From Thiobacillus denitrificans (GTDB taxonomy: Bacteria; Pseudomonadota; Gammaproteobacteria; Burkholderiales; Thiobacillaceae), in assembly GCA_020725005.1 (NCBI GenBank), contig DYFW01000010.1, forward strand, positions 1-40,850: a stretch of 40,850 nt of DNA, read 5' to 3'. Made by a program: the position numbers and the translations under genes. The notes under the pieces were generated by a model. It was not told the origin of the DNA. It saw only the letters and a list, made by a program, of their open reading frames with translations, and did not search any database. Each line of letters begins with the position of its first letter. The stretch's first letter is position 1. Shown here piece by piece: positions 28,032 through 39,706 of the stretch.

Positions 28032-29410
28032 AGCTCACGCTTGCCGAAGCCGCCGACCTGCTCGGCGTGGTCTGTGCCGGCCCGGATGCCGTCGTGCGCC
28101 GCGTCGTCACCGACAGCCGCATCCTGCAGCCGGGCGACCTCTTCATCGCCCTGCGCGGCGCGAAATTCGACGGCGGCGCATTCGCCGCCGAAGCCTTGCG
28201 GCGGGGCGCGGCCGGCGTCGTGCTCGACGCCGCGCAGGCGCCCGACGTGGCACCGGCGATCCGCGTCGACGACACGCGGCTGGCGCTCGGGCGCCTGGCG
28301 GCCGCGTGGCGCGCGCGCTTCGCGATTCCCGTCGTCGCGGTGACCGGCAGCAACGGCAAGACGACGGTGAAGGAAATGCTTGCCGCGATCCTGCAGGCCG
28401 AGGCGGGCCAGGCGGAAGCGGTGCTCGCGACCGAGGGCAATCTCAACAACGACATCGGGGTGCCGCTGATGCTGCTGCGCCTGCGGCCGCACCACCAGTA
28501 TGCCGTGCTCGAAATGGGCATGAACCATGCCGGCGAAATCGATTACCTGACGCGGCTGGCGCATCCCGATATCGCGCTGGTCAACAACGCGCTCACCGCG
28601 CACATCGGGAACCTCGGCTCGGTCGAGGCGATCGCGCGCGCCAAGGGGGAGATCTTCAACGGCCTCTCCGACGCCGGCATCGCGATCTTCAACGCCGACG
28701 ATGCCCATGCCTGGCTGTGGCGCGAGGCCAATGCCCGCCGCAGCGTCGTCGATTTCGGCCTGCGCGCGCCGGCCGCGGTGCGCGGCCACTTCCGGCCGAC
28801 GCCCTACGGTGCCGTGCTCGGCATCCAGTTGCCGAATGCGACGCTCGAGGTCGAACTCCAGGTGCCCGGCGAGCACAACGTGATGAATGCGCTCGCCGCC
28901 GCCGCCGCCGCTTTCGCGCTTGACATCAGCCATCGCAGCATCGTCGCCGGGCTGGCGGCCTATTCCGGCATCAAGGGACGGCTGCAGAAGAAGACGGGGC
29001 TGCATGGCGCCACCTTCATCGACGACACCTACAACGCCAACCCGGATTCGGTGAAGGCCGCGCTCGCCGTGCTGGCGCGCCAGCCGGGCAGAAAAATCCT
29101 GGTGCTGGGCGACATGGGGGAACTCGGCGCGGATGCCGCGGCGATGCACGCGCAGATCGGGCTGGCCGCGAAAGACGCCGGCGTCGACCGCCTGCTGGCG
29201 CTGGGCGACCTGACGCAGGAGACCGTCGGCGCGTTCGGCCCCGGCGCGATGCATTTCGAACGCATCGAGGAGCTGCTTGCCGAACTCGAAAACGCGCTCG
29301 ATCCGGACACCACGGTGCTGGTCAAGGGATCGCGCTTCATGCAGATGGAGCGGGTCGTGAAAAGCTTTACCGACAGTGCCGGCGACGCGGCCGGACAACC
29401 AGGACACTGA
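28022..29410 (+). CDS. murF: UDP-MurNAc-tripeptide:D-Ala-D-Ala ligase (MurF)
   Basis: A 462-aa Mur ligase that adds the D-Ala-D-Ala dipeptide made by Ddl. N-terminal substrate domain ([25 protein letters not shown]), ATP site [39 protein letters not shown], and the C-terminal [15 protein letters not shown] and LGDMGELG. Two starts are possible: ATG 28022 (10-base overlap with murE) or ATG 28028 (4-base ATGA overlap, the pattern used by most junctions here). mraY begins 4 bases after its stop. Confidence 0.96.
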   Translation: MDMKLTLAEAADLLGVVCAGPDAVVRRVVTDSRILQPGDLFIALRGAKFDGGAFAAEALRRGAAGVVLDAAQAPDVAPAIRVDDTRLALGRLAAAWRARFAIPVVAVTGSNGKTTVKEMLAAILQAEAGQAEAVLATEGNLNNDIGVPLMLLRLRPHHQYAVLEMGMNHAGEIDYLTRLAHPDIALVNNALTAHIGNLGSVEAIARAKGEIFNGLSDAGIAIFNADDAHAWLWREANARRSVVDFGLRAPAAVRGHFRPTPYGAVLGIQLPNATLEVELQVPGEHNVMNALAAAAAAFALDISHRSIVAGLAAYSGIKGRLQKKTGLHGATFIDDTYNANPDSVKAALAVLARQPGRKILVLGDMGELGADAAAMHAQIGLAAKDAGVDRLLALGDLTQETVGAFGPGAMHFERIEELLAELENALDPDTTVLVKGSRFMQMERVVKSFTDSAGDAAGQPGH

Positions 29411-29414
29411 CAAC

Positions 29415-30500
29415 ATGCTGCTTTGGCTCTTCCAGCAACTCGGCGAGGACATCCGCGCCTTCAACGTCTTCAACTACCTGACCTTGCGCGCGGTGCTCGC
29501 CACGCTCACGGCGCTGACGATCTCCTTCATCGTCGGCCCGGCGGTGATCAGGAAACTCACCGCGCTCAAGATCGGCCAGTCGGTGCGCGACGACGGCCCG
29601 CAGACGCATCTGGTCAAGGCCGGCACGCCGACCATGGGCGGCGCGCTGATCCTGGTGTCGGTCGCCGTCACCACGCTCCTGTGGGCGGACCTCTCGAACC
29701 ACTACGTCTGGCTCGCGCTGCTGACGCTCCTCGGCTTCGGGGTCATCGGCTGGGTCGACGACTGGCGCAAGGTCGTCGAGAAGAATTCGCGCGGCCTGCC
29801 ATCGCGCTGGAAATACTTCTGGCAGTCGGTGATCGGGCTGGCGGTCGCCGGCTACCTGTGGAATGCCGCCACCCTGCCGCAGCACACCGAACTCATCATC
29901 CCTTTCCTCAAGCACGCCACGCTCGCGCTGCCGGCGTTCGCGTTCATCGCGCTTGCCTATTTCGTCATCGTCGGCGCGTCCAACGCGGTCAACCTCACCG
30001 ACGGCCTCGACGGCCTGGCCATCCTGCCGACCGTGATGGTCGCCTCGGCGCTGGCGATCTTCGCCTACGTCGCCGGCAACGCGGTGTTCTCCAAATACCT
30101 GGGCGTGCCCTACGTGCCGGGCGCCGGCGAGCTGGCGATCTTCTGCGCCGCGATGGCGGGCGCGGGGCTGGCCTTCCTGTGGTTCAACGCCTACCCGGCG
30201 GAAGTCTTCATGGGTGACGTCGGCGCGCTCGCACTGGGCGCGGCGCTGGGGGTCGTCGCGGTCATCGTGCGGCAGGAGATCGTGCTTTTCATCATGTGCG
30301 GTGTGTTCGTCGTCGAGACCCTGTCGGTGATGGTGCAGGTCGCCTCGTTCAAGCTCACCGGCAAGCGCGTGTTCCGCATGGCGCCGATCCACCATCACTA
30401 CGAACTGAAAGGATGGAAGGAAAACCAGGTCGTGGTGCGTTTCTGGATCATCAGCATGATGCTGGTGCTGATCGGCCTGTCGAGCCTGAAGCTGAGATGA
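29415..30500 (+). CDS. mraY: Phospho-MurNAc-pentapeptide transferase (MraY, lipid I synthase)
   Basis: A 361-aa polytopic membrane enzyme (about ten helices) that moves phospho-MurNAc-pentapeptide to undecaprenyl phosphate. Diagnostic stretches: KAGTPTMGG (cytoplasmic loop), GWVDDWRKV with the catalytic aspartates, [31 protein letters not shown] and the [13 protein letters not shown] histidine loop. The ATG at 29415 starts the typical MLLWLF; it lies 4 bases after murF. Its stop overlaps murD (ATGA). Confidence 0.97.
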   Translation: MLLWLFQQLGEDIRAFNVFNYLTLRAVLATLTALTISFIVGPAVIRKLTALKIGQSVRDDGPQTHLVKAGTPTMGGALILVSVAVTTLLWADLSNHYVWLALLTLLGFGVIGWVDDWRKVVEKNSRGLPSRWKYFWQSVIGLAVAGYLWNAATLPQHTELIIPFLKHATLALPAFAFIALAYFVIVGASNAVNLTDGLDGLAILPTVMVASALAIFAYVAGNAVFSKYLGVPYVPGAGELAIFCAAMAGAGLAFLWFNAYPAEVFMGDVGALALGAALGVVAVIVRQEIVLFIMCGVFVVETLSVMVQVASFKLTGKRVFRMAPIHHHYELKGWKENQVVVRFWIISMMLVLIGLSSLKLR

Positions 30501-31906
30501 ATCTCGATCGCCCCGCTCTCGCCGGCAAACGGGTGACCGTCCTCGGTCTCGGGGACACCGGCCTGTCGTGCGCGCGCTGGCTGGCGGCGCGCGGCGCGGT
30601 GGTGCGCGTGGCCGACAGCCGCAGCGCGCCGCCCCACGCCACCCGCTTGGCAGAATTGCTGCCGGAAGTGCCGCTGGCGACCGGGCCGTTCGATGCCGTG
30701 CAACTGAAGGCAGCGGACATGCTGGTGCTGAGTCCCGGCGTGCCGCTCGCCGAACCGGCGGTGCGCGCCGCGCTGGACGCCGGGGTCGAAGTGGTCGGCG
30801 ACGTCGAGCTCTTCGCCCGGGCGATCGCCGCGCACAATGCCGGCCAGGCGCAGCCGGTGCGGGTGATCGCCATCACCGGCAGCAACGGCAAGAGCACCGT
30901 CACCGCGATGTGCGGCGACATGTGCCGCATGGCGGGGCTCGCGACCTGCGTCGCCGGCAACATCGGGCTGCCGGTGCTCGACGCCCTGCTCGACATCGAA
31001 CAGGGGCGGGCCCCGATGCCGCAGGTCTGGGTGCTCGAACTCTCGAGCTTCCAGCTGGAAACGACCTCCAGCCTCGACGCCGACGCTGCAACCGTGCTCA
31101 ACCTGTCGGAAGACCACATGGACCGCTACCCCGACATGGACGCCTACGCCGCGGCCAAGGCGCGCATCTTCAGCGGGCATGGCGTGCAGGTGCTAAACCG
31201 CGACGATGCGCGCACGCTGGCGATGGCGCGGCCCGGGCGGCGTGTCGTCACCTTCGGCCTCGACCGCTGCCCCAGGGGCGAAAACTTCGGCCTGTGCGAG
31301 GACGAGCTGTGCCTCGGCGGCGACATGCTGATGCCGCTGTCGGCGCTGCCGGTCGCCGGCCTGCACAACGCCGCCAACGCGCTCGCCGCGCTGGCGCTGA
31401 CGCGCGCGCTGGAGTTGCCGATGGAAGCGCTGCTGCGCGGCCTGATGCACTTCAAGGGGCTGCCGCATCGGGTGGAGAAAATCGCCGAGATCGATGGCGT
31501 CACGTATTACGACGATTCCAAGGGCACCAACGTCGGCGCGACCGAGGCAGCGCTCTACGGCCTGGGCACGCGGCGCGCGGTCGTCATCCTGGGGGGCGAC
31601 GGCAAGGAGCAGGATTTCACCCCGCTCAAGGCTGCGGTGGAGGCGAACGCGCGCGCCGTGGTGCTGATCGGACGCGACGCGGCGCGGATCGAGGCGGCGA
31701 TCGCCGGCAGCGGCGTCGAGATCCGCCACGCGGCGAGCCTGGAAGCGGCGGTCGAGACCGCGCATCGCCTCGCACAGCCCGGCGACGCGGTGCTGCTGTC
31801 GCCCGCCTGTGCGAGCTTCGACATGTTCCGCAACTACGTGCACCGCGCCGAGGTGTTCGTCGCGGCGGTCAGGCGTCTGGCGGCGGACCGGGGGGCGGCG
31901 GCATGA
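30497..31906 (+). CDS. murD: UDP-MurNAc-L-alanine:D-glutamate ligase (MurD)
   Basis: A 469-aa cytoplasmic Mur ligase for the second peptide residue. N-terminal Rossmann-like [15 protein letters not shown] and [10 protein letters not shown] site [36 protein letters not shown], and C-terminal [13 protein letters not shown] and [15 protein letters not shown]. Overlaps both mraY and ftsW by 4 bases (ATGA). Slightly longer than E. coli MurD (438 aa), with extra residues spread through loops. Confidence 0.97.
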   Translation: MNLDRPALAGKRVTVLGLGDTGLSCARWLAARGAVVRVADSRSAPPHATRLAELLPEVPLATGPFDAVQLKAADMLVLSPGVPLAEPAVRAALDAGVEVVGDVELFARAIAAHNAGQAQPVRVIAITGSNGKSTVTAMCGDMCRMAGLATCVAGNIGLPVLDALLDIEQGRAPMPQVWVLELSSFQLETTSSLDADAATVLNLSEDHMDRYPDMDAYAAAKARIFSGHGVQVLNRDDARTLAMARPGRRVVTFGLDRCPRGENFGLCEDELCLGGDMLMPLSALPVAGLHNAANALAALALTRALELPMEALLRGLMHFKGLPHRVEKIAEIDGVTYYDDSKGTNVGATEAALYGLGTRRAVVILGGDGKEQDFTPLKAAVEANARAVVLIGRDAARIEAAIAGSGVEIRHAASLEAAVETAHRLAQPGDAVLLSPACASFDMFRNYVHRAEVFVAAVRRLAADRGAAA

Positions 31907-33063
31907 TGCGTTACTCCGCCCGCGCCGCGCAGCCCGGCGCCGAGATCGACTTCAGCCTGCTGTGGCTGGCGCTGGGCCTGCTCGGACTCGGCCTGGTCAT
32001 GGTGTATTCGGCGTCGCTCGCGATCGCCGAAGCGGCACGCTACACCGGCCATAACGGCGAGTACTACCTTATCCGCCAGGGCGTGTTCATCGGCATGGGC
32101 GTTGCCGCCGGCGCCGCCGCGTTCCAGGTGCCGATGCGGGTGTGGCAGCAGGCCGCGCCCTATCTCTTCCTCGCCGGCCTGCTGCTGCTGGTGGTGGTGC
32201 TGGTCCCGGGCATCGGCCGCGAGGTCAACGGCAGCCGGCGCTGGATTCCGCTCGGCTTCGCCAACCTGCAGCCGTCGGAATTGATGAAGCTCCTGGCTGT
32301 GCTCTACGCCGCCGACTACACGACGCGCAAGGCGGCCTTCATGCACGACTTCAAGAAGGGTTTCCTGCCGATGGCGGCGGTGATGATGGCAACCGGCGCG
32401 CTGCTGCTGAGCGAACCCGACTTCGGCGCCTTCGTCGTCATCGTCGCCATCGGCATGGGCATCCTGTTCCTCGGCGGCCTCAACTGGCGCGTGTTCGCCG
32501 CGCTGGTGGTGGTGCTGCTCGCCGGATTCGCGCTGCTGATCGTCAGCTCGCCCTATCGGATGCAGCGCATCCTCGGTTTCATGGACCCCTTTGCCGACCC
32601 CTACGGCAAGGGCTACCAGCTGTCGCACGCGCTGATCGCCTTCGGCCGCGGCGAGTGGTTTGGCCTCGGCTTGGGCGGCAGCGTCGAGAAGCTGTTCTAT
32701 CTGCCGGAAGCGCATACCGACTTCCTGCTTGCGGTGATCGCCGAGGAATTCGGTTTCGTCGGTGTCGCCGTGGTGATCGCGCTGTTCGGCTGGCTCATCG
32801 TCAAGGCCTTCCTCATCGGTCTTCGGGCATCGCAACTCGAGCGCTATTTCAAGGCGCTGGTCGCACAGGGCATCGGCATCTGGCTCGGCGTGCAGACGCT
32901 CATCAACATGGGGGTGAACGTCGGCCTGTTGCCGACCAAGGGACTCACCCTGCCGTTCCTGTCGTTCGGCGGCAGCGGCATCGTCGCCAACTGCCTTGCG
33001 ATCGCGCTCTTGCTGCGCATCGACTGGGAAAACCGGCAGATGGGCCGGGGAAAGGCGTACTGA
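31903..33063 (+). CDS. ftsW: Septal peptidoglycan glycosyltransferase FtsW
   Basis: A 386-aa SEDS-family integral membrane protein (about ten helices) that polymerises glycan strands at the septum with FtsI. Family motifs: VMVYSAS in helix 1, [55 protein letters not shown] (periplasmic acidic loop), and [24 protein letters not shown] 31903 overlaps the murD stop; ATG 31906 one codon on is an alternative. The stop shares one base with murG (TGATG). Confidence 0.97.
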   Translation: MMRYSARAAQPGAEIDFSLLWLALGLLGLGLVMVYSASLAIAEAARYTGHNGEYYLIRQGVFIGMGVAAGAAAFQVPMRVWQQAAPYLFLAGLLLLVVVLVPGIGREVNGSRRWIPLGFANLQPSELMKLLAVLYAADYTTRKAAFMHDFKKGFLPMAAVMMATGALLLSEPDFGAFVVIVAIGMGILFLGGLNWRVFAALVVVLLAGFALLIVSSPYRMQRILGFMDPFADPYGKGYQLSHALIAFGRGEWFGLGLGGSVEKLFYLPEAHTDFLLAVIAEEFGFVGVAVVIALFGWLIVKAFLIGLRASQLERYFKALVAQGIGIWLGVQTLINMGVNVGLLPTKGLTLPFLSFGGSGIVANCLAIALLLRIDWENRQMGRGKAY

Positions 33064-34159
33064 TGGCTGCCGTCAACCGCACCCTCATGGTCATGGCCGG
33101 CGGCACCGGCGGCCACGTCTATCCCGCGCTCGCGGTCGCCGACGCGCTGCGCGCGCGCGGCTGGAACGTGTTCTGGCTCGGCACGAAAAGCGGCCTGGAA
33201 GCCCGTGTGGTGCCGGCGGCCGGCATCGACATGGTGTGGGTCGCGATGGGCGGCGTGCGCGGCAAGGGGCTGCTGAAGAAAATGCTGCTGCCAATGATGC
33301 TGCTGGTCGCGTTCTGGCAGAGCCTTGCCGCCCTCCTCGCGCGGCGCCCCGATGTCGTGCTGGGCATGGGCGGCTATACCGCGTTTCCCGGCGGCATGAT
33401 GGCGAGTCTGCTGAACAAACCGCTGGTCATCCACGAACAGAATTCGGTCGGCGGGCTGACCAACCGCGTGCTCGCCTGTCTCGCCGACCGCGTGCTGACC
33501 GCGTTTCCCCAGGCTTTCCGGGGCGAACGCGACAGGCCGGTTCCGTGCCGTCGCGTCGAAACCGAATGGGTCGGCAATCCGGTCCGCCGCGAGATCGCAG
33601 GCTTGATGGAGCTGCCGCGTCCCGCGCACAGCGGACCGCTGCGCCTGCTGGTCGTCGGTGGCAGCCTCGGCGCCGCGGCGCTCAATGCCCTGGTGCCGCA
33701 GGCGCTCGCCCGGCTGCCGGCCGACAAGCGGCCGCGGGTGGTGCACCAGTCCGGCCGCCGGCACCTCGACGCGCTGCGCGCCAATTACGCCGCCGCCGGC
33801 GTCGAGGCCGAGCTGCGCGACTACATCGAGGACATGGCGGCAGCCTACCGCGACTGCGATTTCGCCATCTGCCGCGCCGGCGCGATGACCGTCGCCGAGC
33901 TGGCCTGCGCCGGCGTGCCGGCGGTGCTGGTGCCCTTCCCCCACGCGGTCGACGACCACCAGACCGGCAACGCCGCCTTCCTCGCCGACGCCGGCGCGGC
34001 GTGGCTGATGCCGCAGCAGGAATTGACCGCCGAGAAGCTCGCCGCGCTGATCGGCGGCCTCGATCGTGCCACGCTCGCGGCGATGTCGGAGAAGGCGCGC
34101 GCGCTGGCGAGGCCCGACGCAACCGGGCGGGTCGCCGATATTTGCGAGGAACTGGCGAA

Positions 34160-34163
<4 letters not shown>
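33063..34163 (+). CDS. murG: Lipid II synthase, GlcNAc transferase MurG
   Basis: A 366-aa GT-B glycosyltransferase on the inner face of the membrane. N-terminal [14 protein letters not shown] loop, the hydrophobic patch around [19 protein letters not shown] that docks to the membrane, [25 protein letters not shown], then [14 protein letters not shown] and C-terminal [35 protein letters not shown] (quoted loosely by its key residues: the acceptor-binding DDHQTGNA). One-base overlap with ftsW, 4-base overlap with murC. Confidence 0.97.
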
Positions 34164-35540
<1,377 letters not shown>

Positions 35541-35551
<11 letters not shown>

Positions 35552-36515
35552 CTACCGCATGAGCGAGGTCGACATGACCACCGGCAGCGCGCCGGTGCTG
35601 CGTGGCCGCTTCCTCTACAACGAGCCGATGAGCCGGCACGTCTCGTGGCGTGCCGGCGGTCCGGCGCAACGCGCGTACATCCCGGCCGACCTCGAGGACC
35701 TGGTCTGGCTGGTGCGTTCGGTCCCGGCGCACGAGGCGATCCACATGGTCGGCCTCGGCAGCAACCTGCTGGTGCGCGACGGTGGGGTCAAGGGGGTAGT
35801 CATCCTGCTGCACGGCGTGCTGAAGAAGCTGGCGATCGAAGGGCGCACGCACGGTCTGCCGCCCGCGCCGGCGGATCGCGACACCGGCCTCGTCTACGCC
35901 CAGGCCGGCGTCGCCGCCCCCAAGCTCGCGCGCTTCGCCGCCAACCACAACCTCGTCGGCGGCGAATTCTGGGCCGGCATCCCCGGCACCGTCGGCGGCG
36001 CCATCGCAATGAACGCCGGCTGCTACGGCAGCGAGACCTGGCAACGCCTGGTGCAGGTCGAAACGCTCGACCGCGACGGCCAGATCACGGAGCGCCGACC
36101 CGAGGACTACGTGATCGGTTACCGCCACGTCGCGCTCCGGCACCCGCGCGAGGAGTGGTTCGTCGGCGGCTGGTTCCGCCTCGAGCGTGGCGACGGCGCC
36201 GCTGCGCGCGAAACCATCAAGGATCTGCTCCGGCGGCGTATCGCCGCGCAGCCCCTGGGCCAGCCCAACGCCGGCTCGGTGTTCCGCAACCCGCCTGGTG
36301 ACTACGCCGCGCGCCTGATCGAAGCCTGCGGTCTCAAGGGCTTCCGCATCGGTGATGCGCAGGTGTCGGAGAAGCACGCCAATTTCATCATCAACCTCGG
36401 GCATGCCAGCGCAACCGACATCGAGCGCGTGATCGAGCATGTCGAGGACACCGTGGAGGCGCGCACCAACGTGCAGCTCATCCGCGAAGTGCGCATCATC
36501 GGAGAACGGCTGTGA
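35541..36515 (+). CDS. murB: UDP-N-acetylenolpyruvylglucosamine reductase (MurB)
   Basis: A 324-aa flavoprotein that makes UDP-MurNAc. FAD-binding region [18 protein letters not shown] (about 72-89), [28 protein letters not shown], and the catalytic serine in NAGSVFRNP with the C-terminal Glu in the [14 protein letters not shown] segment. Alternative ATG starts at 35559 and 35574 are possible; the first 12 residues are poorly conserved in the family. Stop overlaps the ddl GTG by 4 bases. Confidence 0.96.
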
Positions 36516-37444
36516 ACGAAAAGAATTCCGCGAAACGCTTCGGCAAGGTCGCGGTCATGCTGGGCGGGACCTCGGCCGAGCGGCCCGTCTCGCTCAACAG
36601 CGGCAACGCGGTGCTGGATGCCCTGCGGCGCCTGGGTGTCGATGCCCACCCCTTCGACCCGGCGACGCGCAACCTCGGCGACCTGATGGCCGGCGAATTC
36701 GACCGCGTCTTCATCGCGCTCCACGGCCGCCACGGCGAGGACGGCTGCATGCAGGGCGCGCTCGAGCTGTTGCGCCTGCCGTATACCGGCAGTGGCGTCA
36801 TGGCCTCGGCCGTCGGCATGGACAAGTGGCGCACCAAGCTCCTGTGGCGCGCGGCGGGGCTCCCCACCGCCGACTGGGCGATCCTCACCGCCGATAGCGA
36901 TTTTGCCGCGGTGGAAAAGCAGCTCGGCCTGCCGATCTTCGTCAAGCCGGCGCGCGAAGGGTCGAGCATCGGCATGAGCAAGGTCACCGAACCCGGCACG
37001 CTTGCGGCGGCGTTCGAGGCCGCGGCCGAGCACGATGCGCTGGTGCTGGCGGAGAAATTCATCGACGGCGCCGAGTTCACCGTCGGCATCCTCGGCGACG
37101 CCGCGTTGCCGCTGATCCGCCTCGAGCCCGCGCAGGACCGCGCCTTCTACGATTTCGAGGCCAAGTACCTGCGCAACGACACCCGCTACCACTGCCCGGC
37201 CGGCCTGTCCGATGCGCAGGAAATGGCGTTGCGCCAGCTCGCGCTCGACGCATTCCGTCTCATCGACGGGCGCGGCTGGGGGCGCGTCGACCTCATGCTC
37301 GACCGTGCCGGCAAGCCCTACCTGCTCGAGGTCAACACCTCGCCCGGCATGACCGACCACAGCCTGGTGCCGATGGCCGCGCGCGTCGCCGGCATGGATT
37401 TCGACACCCTGTGCCTGAAGATCCTGGAGCAGACGCTGGTATGA
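36512..37444 (+). CDS. ddl: D-alanine:D-alanine ligase (DdlB)
   Basis: A 310-aa ATP-grasp enzyme making the dipeptide used by MurF. Motifs: [64 protein letters not shown], and the metal site WGRVDLMLD ... [20 protein letters not shown] start at 36512 overlaps murB. Its TGA (37442-37444) overlaps an ATG that opens a 37-codon ORF running to ftsQ; an inverted-repeat element occupies that gap. Confidence 0.97.
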   Translation: MNEKNSAKRFGKVAVMLGGTSAERPVSLNSGNAVLDALRRLGVDAHPFDPATRNLGDLMAGEFDRVFIALHGRHGEDGCMQGALELLRLPYTGSGVMASAVGMDKWRTKLLWRAAGLPTADWAILTADSDFAAVEKQLGLPIFVKPAREGSSIGMSKVTEPGTLAAAFEAAAEHDALVLAEKFIDGAEFTVGILGDAALPLIRLEPAQDRAFYDFEAKYLRNDTRYHCPAGLSDAQEMALRQLALDAFRLIDGRGWGRVDLMLDRAGKPYLLEVNTSPGMTDHSLVPMAARVAGMDFDTLCLKILEQTLV

Positions 37445-37554
37445 ACCAAAATTCCCCACCACAAAGGCACAGCGACACGGGGAAACCCGGAATGGCATCG
37501 ATTTGCCTTTCTCCGCGCCGCTGCGCCTCTGCGGTTCAAGGGTTCCTGGGATGA
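37441..37554 (+). CDS. 37-codon ORF bridging ddl and ftsQ inside a repeat element
   Basis: ATG at 37441 overlaps the ddl stop (ATGA). The frame runs 37 codons (starting [17 protein letters not shown], ending AVQGFLG) and its TGA at 37552-37554 overlaps the ftsQ ATG (ATGA). It thus keeps an unbroken chain of stop/start overlaps through the element. The peptide resembles no family I know and is mostly repeat sequence, so it may matter only as a vehicle for ribosome re-initiation. The frame could also be open by chance. Confidence 0.35.
   Translation: MNQNSPPQRHSDTGKPGMASICLSPRRCASAVQGFLG
37447..37550. repeat. Short inverted-repeat (MITE/REP-like) insertion with a 6-bp target duplication
   Basis: Arms at 37459-37480 and 37513-37534 are inverted repeats matching at 17 of 22 positions, all mismatches A versus G. 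The CCACAAAGGCACAG-type arm resembles dispersed intergenic repeats of the form CCACAGAGGCACAGAG seen in many bacteria. The element is bounded by direct repeats ATGAAC (37441-37446 and 37551-37556), which look like a target-site duplication. No transposase is encoded, so any mobility would depend on other factors. Confidence 0.6.
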
Positions 37555-38327
37555 ACGCCCCCGAACTCGACGCCCATCCGCTGTGCCAGGTCGCCCGCGT
37601 GCTGACCTGGGGGGCGCTCGCCTTGCTGGCCTATGGCGGAATCGGCTGGCTCGTCGCGCGGCCCTGGTTCGCGCTCACCACGCTCGAAGTGACGACGCCG
37701 GTCGCACACGTCACCGAGGCGCAGATCCGGCTCGTCGCGGAGCGCAAGGTGCGCGGCACCTTCTTCACCGTCGATCTCGCGCAGGTGCGCGACAGCCTGG
37801 AGATGCTGCCGTGGGTGCGCGAGGCGCGCGTGGAAAGACGCTGGCCGGACACGCTGGTGGTGTCGCTGGCCGAGCACGAACCCATGGCGCGCTGGAACGA
37901 TACGGCACTGATCAATCGCGCCGGCGAGGTCTTCGTCGCCGCGTTCGACGCCCGCCTGCCGCGCCTGTCGGGGCCCGACGACAGCAGTGGCGAAGTCGTC
38001 GCCGCCTATCGCCGGCATCAGGCGACGCTGGCGCCGCTCGGCATGACGATCAGCGAACTGTCGCTGTCTCCGCGCCGCGCCTGGCGGCTGCGGCTCGACA
38101 CCGGTCTTGAGCTCGCGCTCGGCCGCGACCAGGCCGACGCCCGGCTGGCACGCTTCGTCGCGCTCTATCCGCGACTGTTTGCCGCCGCGGCCGGCACGCC
38201 CGTGGTGCAGCCGCTGGTGATCGACCTGCGCTACGCGGACGGCATGGCCATACGCATGCCAGGCGGCGCCGCGCCGGCGGGATTCGTTGCCGCGCCGGCG
38301 GCGTCCGTGAAACCGAATGCAACCTGA
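37551..38327 (+). CDS. ftsQ: Cell division protein FtsQ
   Basis: A 258-aa bitopic protein of the divisome core. Cytoplasmic N-terminus, one transmembrane helix (about 18-40, including ALALLAYGGIGWLVA), then a POTRA domain (about 45-115; FALTTLEVTTP ... RGTFFTVDLAQVRDSLEMLPWVREARVERRWPDTL by its key stretches) and the FtsQ beta domain with INRAGEVF. Binds FtsB/FtsL in the periplasm. ATG 37551 sits in the second copy of the ATGAAC repeat. The C-terminal Ala/Pro-rich tail is not conserved. ftsA starts 12 bases downstream. Confidence 0.94.
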   Translation: MNAPELDAHPLCQVARVLTWGALALLAYGGIGWLVARPWFALTTLEVTTPVAHVTEAQIRLVAERKVRGTFFTVDLAQVRDSLEMLPWVREARVERRWPDTLVVSLAEHEPMARWNDTALINRAGEVFVAAFDARLPRLSGPDDSSGEVVAAYRRHQATLAPLGMTISELSLSPRRAWRLRLDTGLELALGRDQADARLARFVALYPRLFAAAAGTPVVQPLVIDLRYADGMAIRMPGGAAPAGFVAAPAASVKPNAT

Positions 38328-38339
38328 GTACGAAGCACC

Positions 38340-39575
38340 ATGAGCAAACCCCGCGATCCCAAGAACCTCGTCGTCGGCCTCGACATCGGCACCTCGAAGA
38401 TCGTCTGCATCGTCGCCGAAATCAACGACGAGGGCGTGCTCGAGATCATCGGCATGGGCACCAGCCCCTCGCGCGGCCTGCGCCGCGGCGTGGTGGTCAA
38501 CATCGAGGCCACGGTCAACGCGATCCAGCGCGCGCTGGAAGAGGCCGAGCTGATGGCTGACTGCAAGATCCGCGAGGTGTATACCGGGATTGCCGGCAGC
38601 CACATCAAGAGCTTCAACTCGCACGGCATGTTCGCCATCAAGGACAAGGAAATCTCCCAGATGGACGTCGACCGCGTGGTCGAGACCGCGCGCGCGGTCA
38701 ACATCCCGACCGACCAGCAGATCCTGCATACCATCCCGCAGGAATTCATCGTCGACGGCCAGGAGGACGTGCGCGACCCGCTCGGCATGAGCGCGGTGCG
38801 GCTGGAAGTCAAGGTGCACATCGTCACCGGCGCAGTGTCGGCGGCGCAGAACATCATCAAGTGCGTGCGCCGCTGCGGGCTCGAGGTCGGCGACCTGGTG
38901 CTGCAGCCGCTGGCTTCCGCGATGGCGGTGCTCACCGAGGACGAGAAGGAACTGGGGGTGTGCCTGGTCGACATCGGTGGCGGCACCACCGACATCGCCG
39001 TGTTCACCAACGGCGCGATCCGTCATACCGCGGTGATCCCGGTCGCGGGCGATCAGGTCAACAACGACATCGCGGTGGCGCTGCGCACCCCGCCGAAAGA
39101 AGCCGAAGACATCAAGATCCAGTATGGCTGCGCTTTGCGCCAGCTGGCCGACGCGCGCGACATGATCGAAGTGCCAGGCATCGGCGACCGCCCGCCGCGA
39201 ACCATGTCCCGCCAGACCCTGGCCGAGTTCATCGAGCCGCGCATGGAGGAGCTGTATTCGCTGGTACAGGCCGAGCTGCGCCGCTCCGGCTTCGAGGAGC
39301 TCTTGTCGTCGGGCATCGTGATTACCGGTGGGTCGGCGGGTATGCAGGGCATGGTCGAACTCGGCGAGGAAGTGTTCCACATGCCGGTGCGCCTGGGTTG
39401 GCCGCGCTACGAGGGGGCCCTGGCTGACGTCATGCACAACCCGCGCTATGCCACCTGCATGGGGCTGCTGCTCGCCGGCCTGGACGCGCGTGGGCGCGAC
39501 GCGCCGAAGCTCACCGGCAACAACCTGAAGGACATATTCGAGCGCATGAAAAGCTGGTTCAAGGGGAATTTCTGA
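38340..39575 (+). CDS. ftsA: Cell division protein FtsA
   Basis: A 411-aa actin-like ATPase that tethers FtsZ to the membrane. Phosphate-1 loop VVGLDIGTSKIVCIVAE, 1C domain with GIAGSHIKSFNSHG, phosphate-2 VCLVDIGGGTTDIAVF, adenosine motif ITGGSAGMQGM and a C-terminal amphipathic helix (DIFERMKSWFKGNF) for membrane binding. Starts 12 bases after ftsQ. The stop codon is inside the stem of a strong hairpin that separates it from ftsZ. Confidence 0.97.
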   Translation: MSKPRDPKNLVVGLDIGTSKIVCIVAEINDEGVLEIIGMGTSPSRGLRRGVVVNIEATVNAIQRALEEAELMADCKIREVYTGIAGSHIKSFNSHGMFAIKDKEISQMDVDRVVETARAVNIPTDQQILHTIPQEFIVDGQEDVRDPLGMSAVRLEVKVHIVTGAVSAAQNIIKCVRRCGLEVGDLVLQPLASAMAVLTEDEKELGVCLVDIGGGTTDIAVFTNGAIRHTAVIPVAGDQVNNDIAVALRTPPKEAEDIKIQYGCALRQLADARDMIEVPGIGDRPPRTMSRQTLAEFIEPRMEELYSLVQAELRRSGFEELLSSGIVITGGSAGMQGMVELGEEVFHMPVRLGWPRYEGALADVMHNPRYATCMGLLLAGLDARGRDAPKLTGNNLKDIFERMKSWFKGNF

Positions 39576-39605
39576 TGCCGCCGCCCGCGCGTGGGCGGCG
39601 GCATC
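39574..39605 (+). other. Perfect 13-bp hairpin covering the ftsA stop codon
   Basis: GATGCCGCCGCCC (39574-39586) and GGGCGGCGGCATC (39593-39605) pair fully around a 6-base GCGCGT loop. No T-run follows (GAAACGGG), so it is not a standard rho-independent terminator. It begins at the second base of the ftsA TGA and lies 102 bases before ftsZ. It may act in mRNA processing, stability or attenuation. The rest of the gap (39606-39706) has no convincing promoter. Confidence 0.7.
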
Positions 39606-39706
39606 GAAACGGGATTTGGCGGTGGTGCCGGCGGGTTTGAAGCCGCGCGGCAGACACGTCAAAGGATTCGAGTGGGGTTTTTGTTTTGGCAACAGAGGAG
39701 AGCAAC

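Noticed and set aside
29367-30398. 343-codon minus-strand frame opposite mraY
   Set aside because: Translation is Arg/Asp/His-rich with no domain. MraY on the plus strand is unambiguous.
39574-39605. Intrinsic terminator between ftsA and ftsZ
   Set aside because: The hairpin is strong but no T-run follows, and ftsZ needs expression from the operon. Kept as a structured element rather than a terminator.
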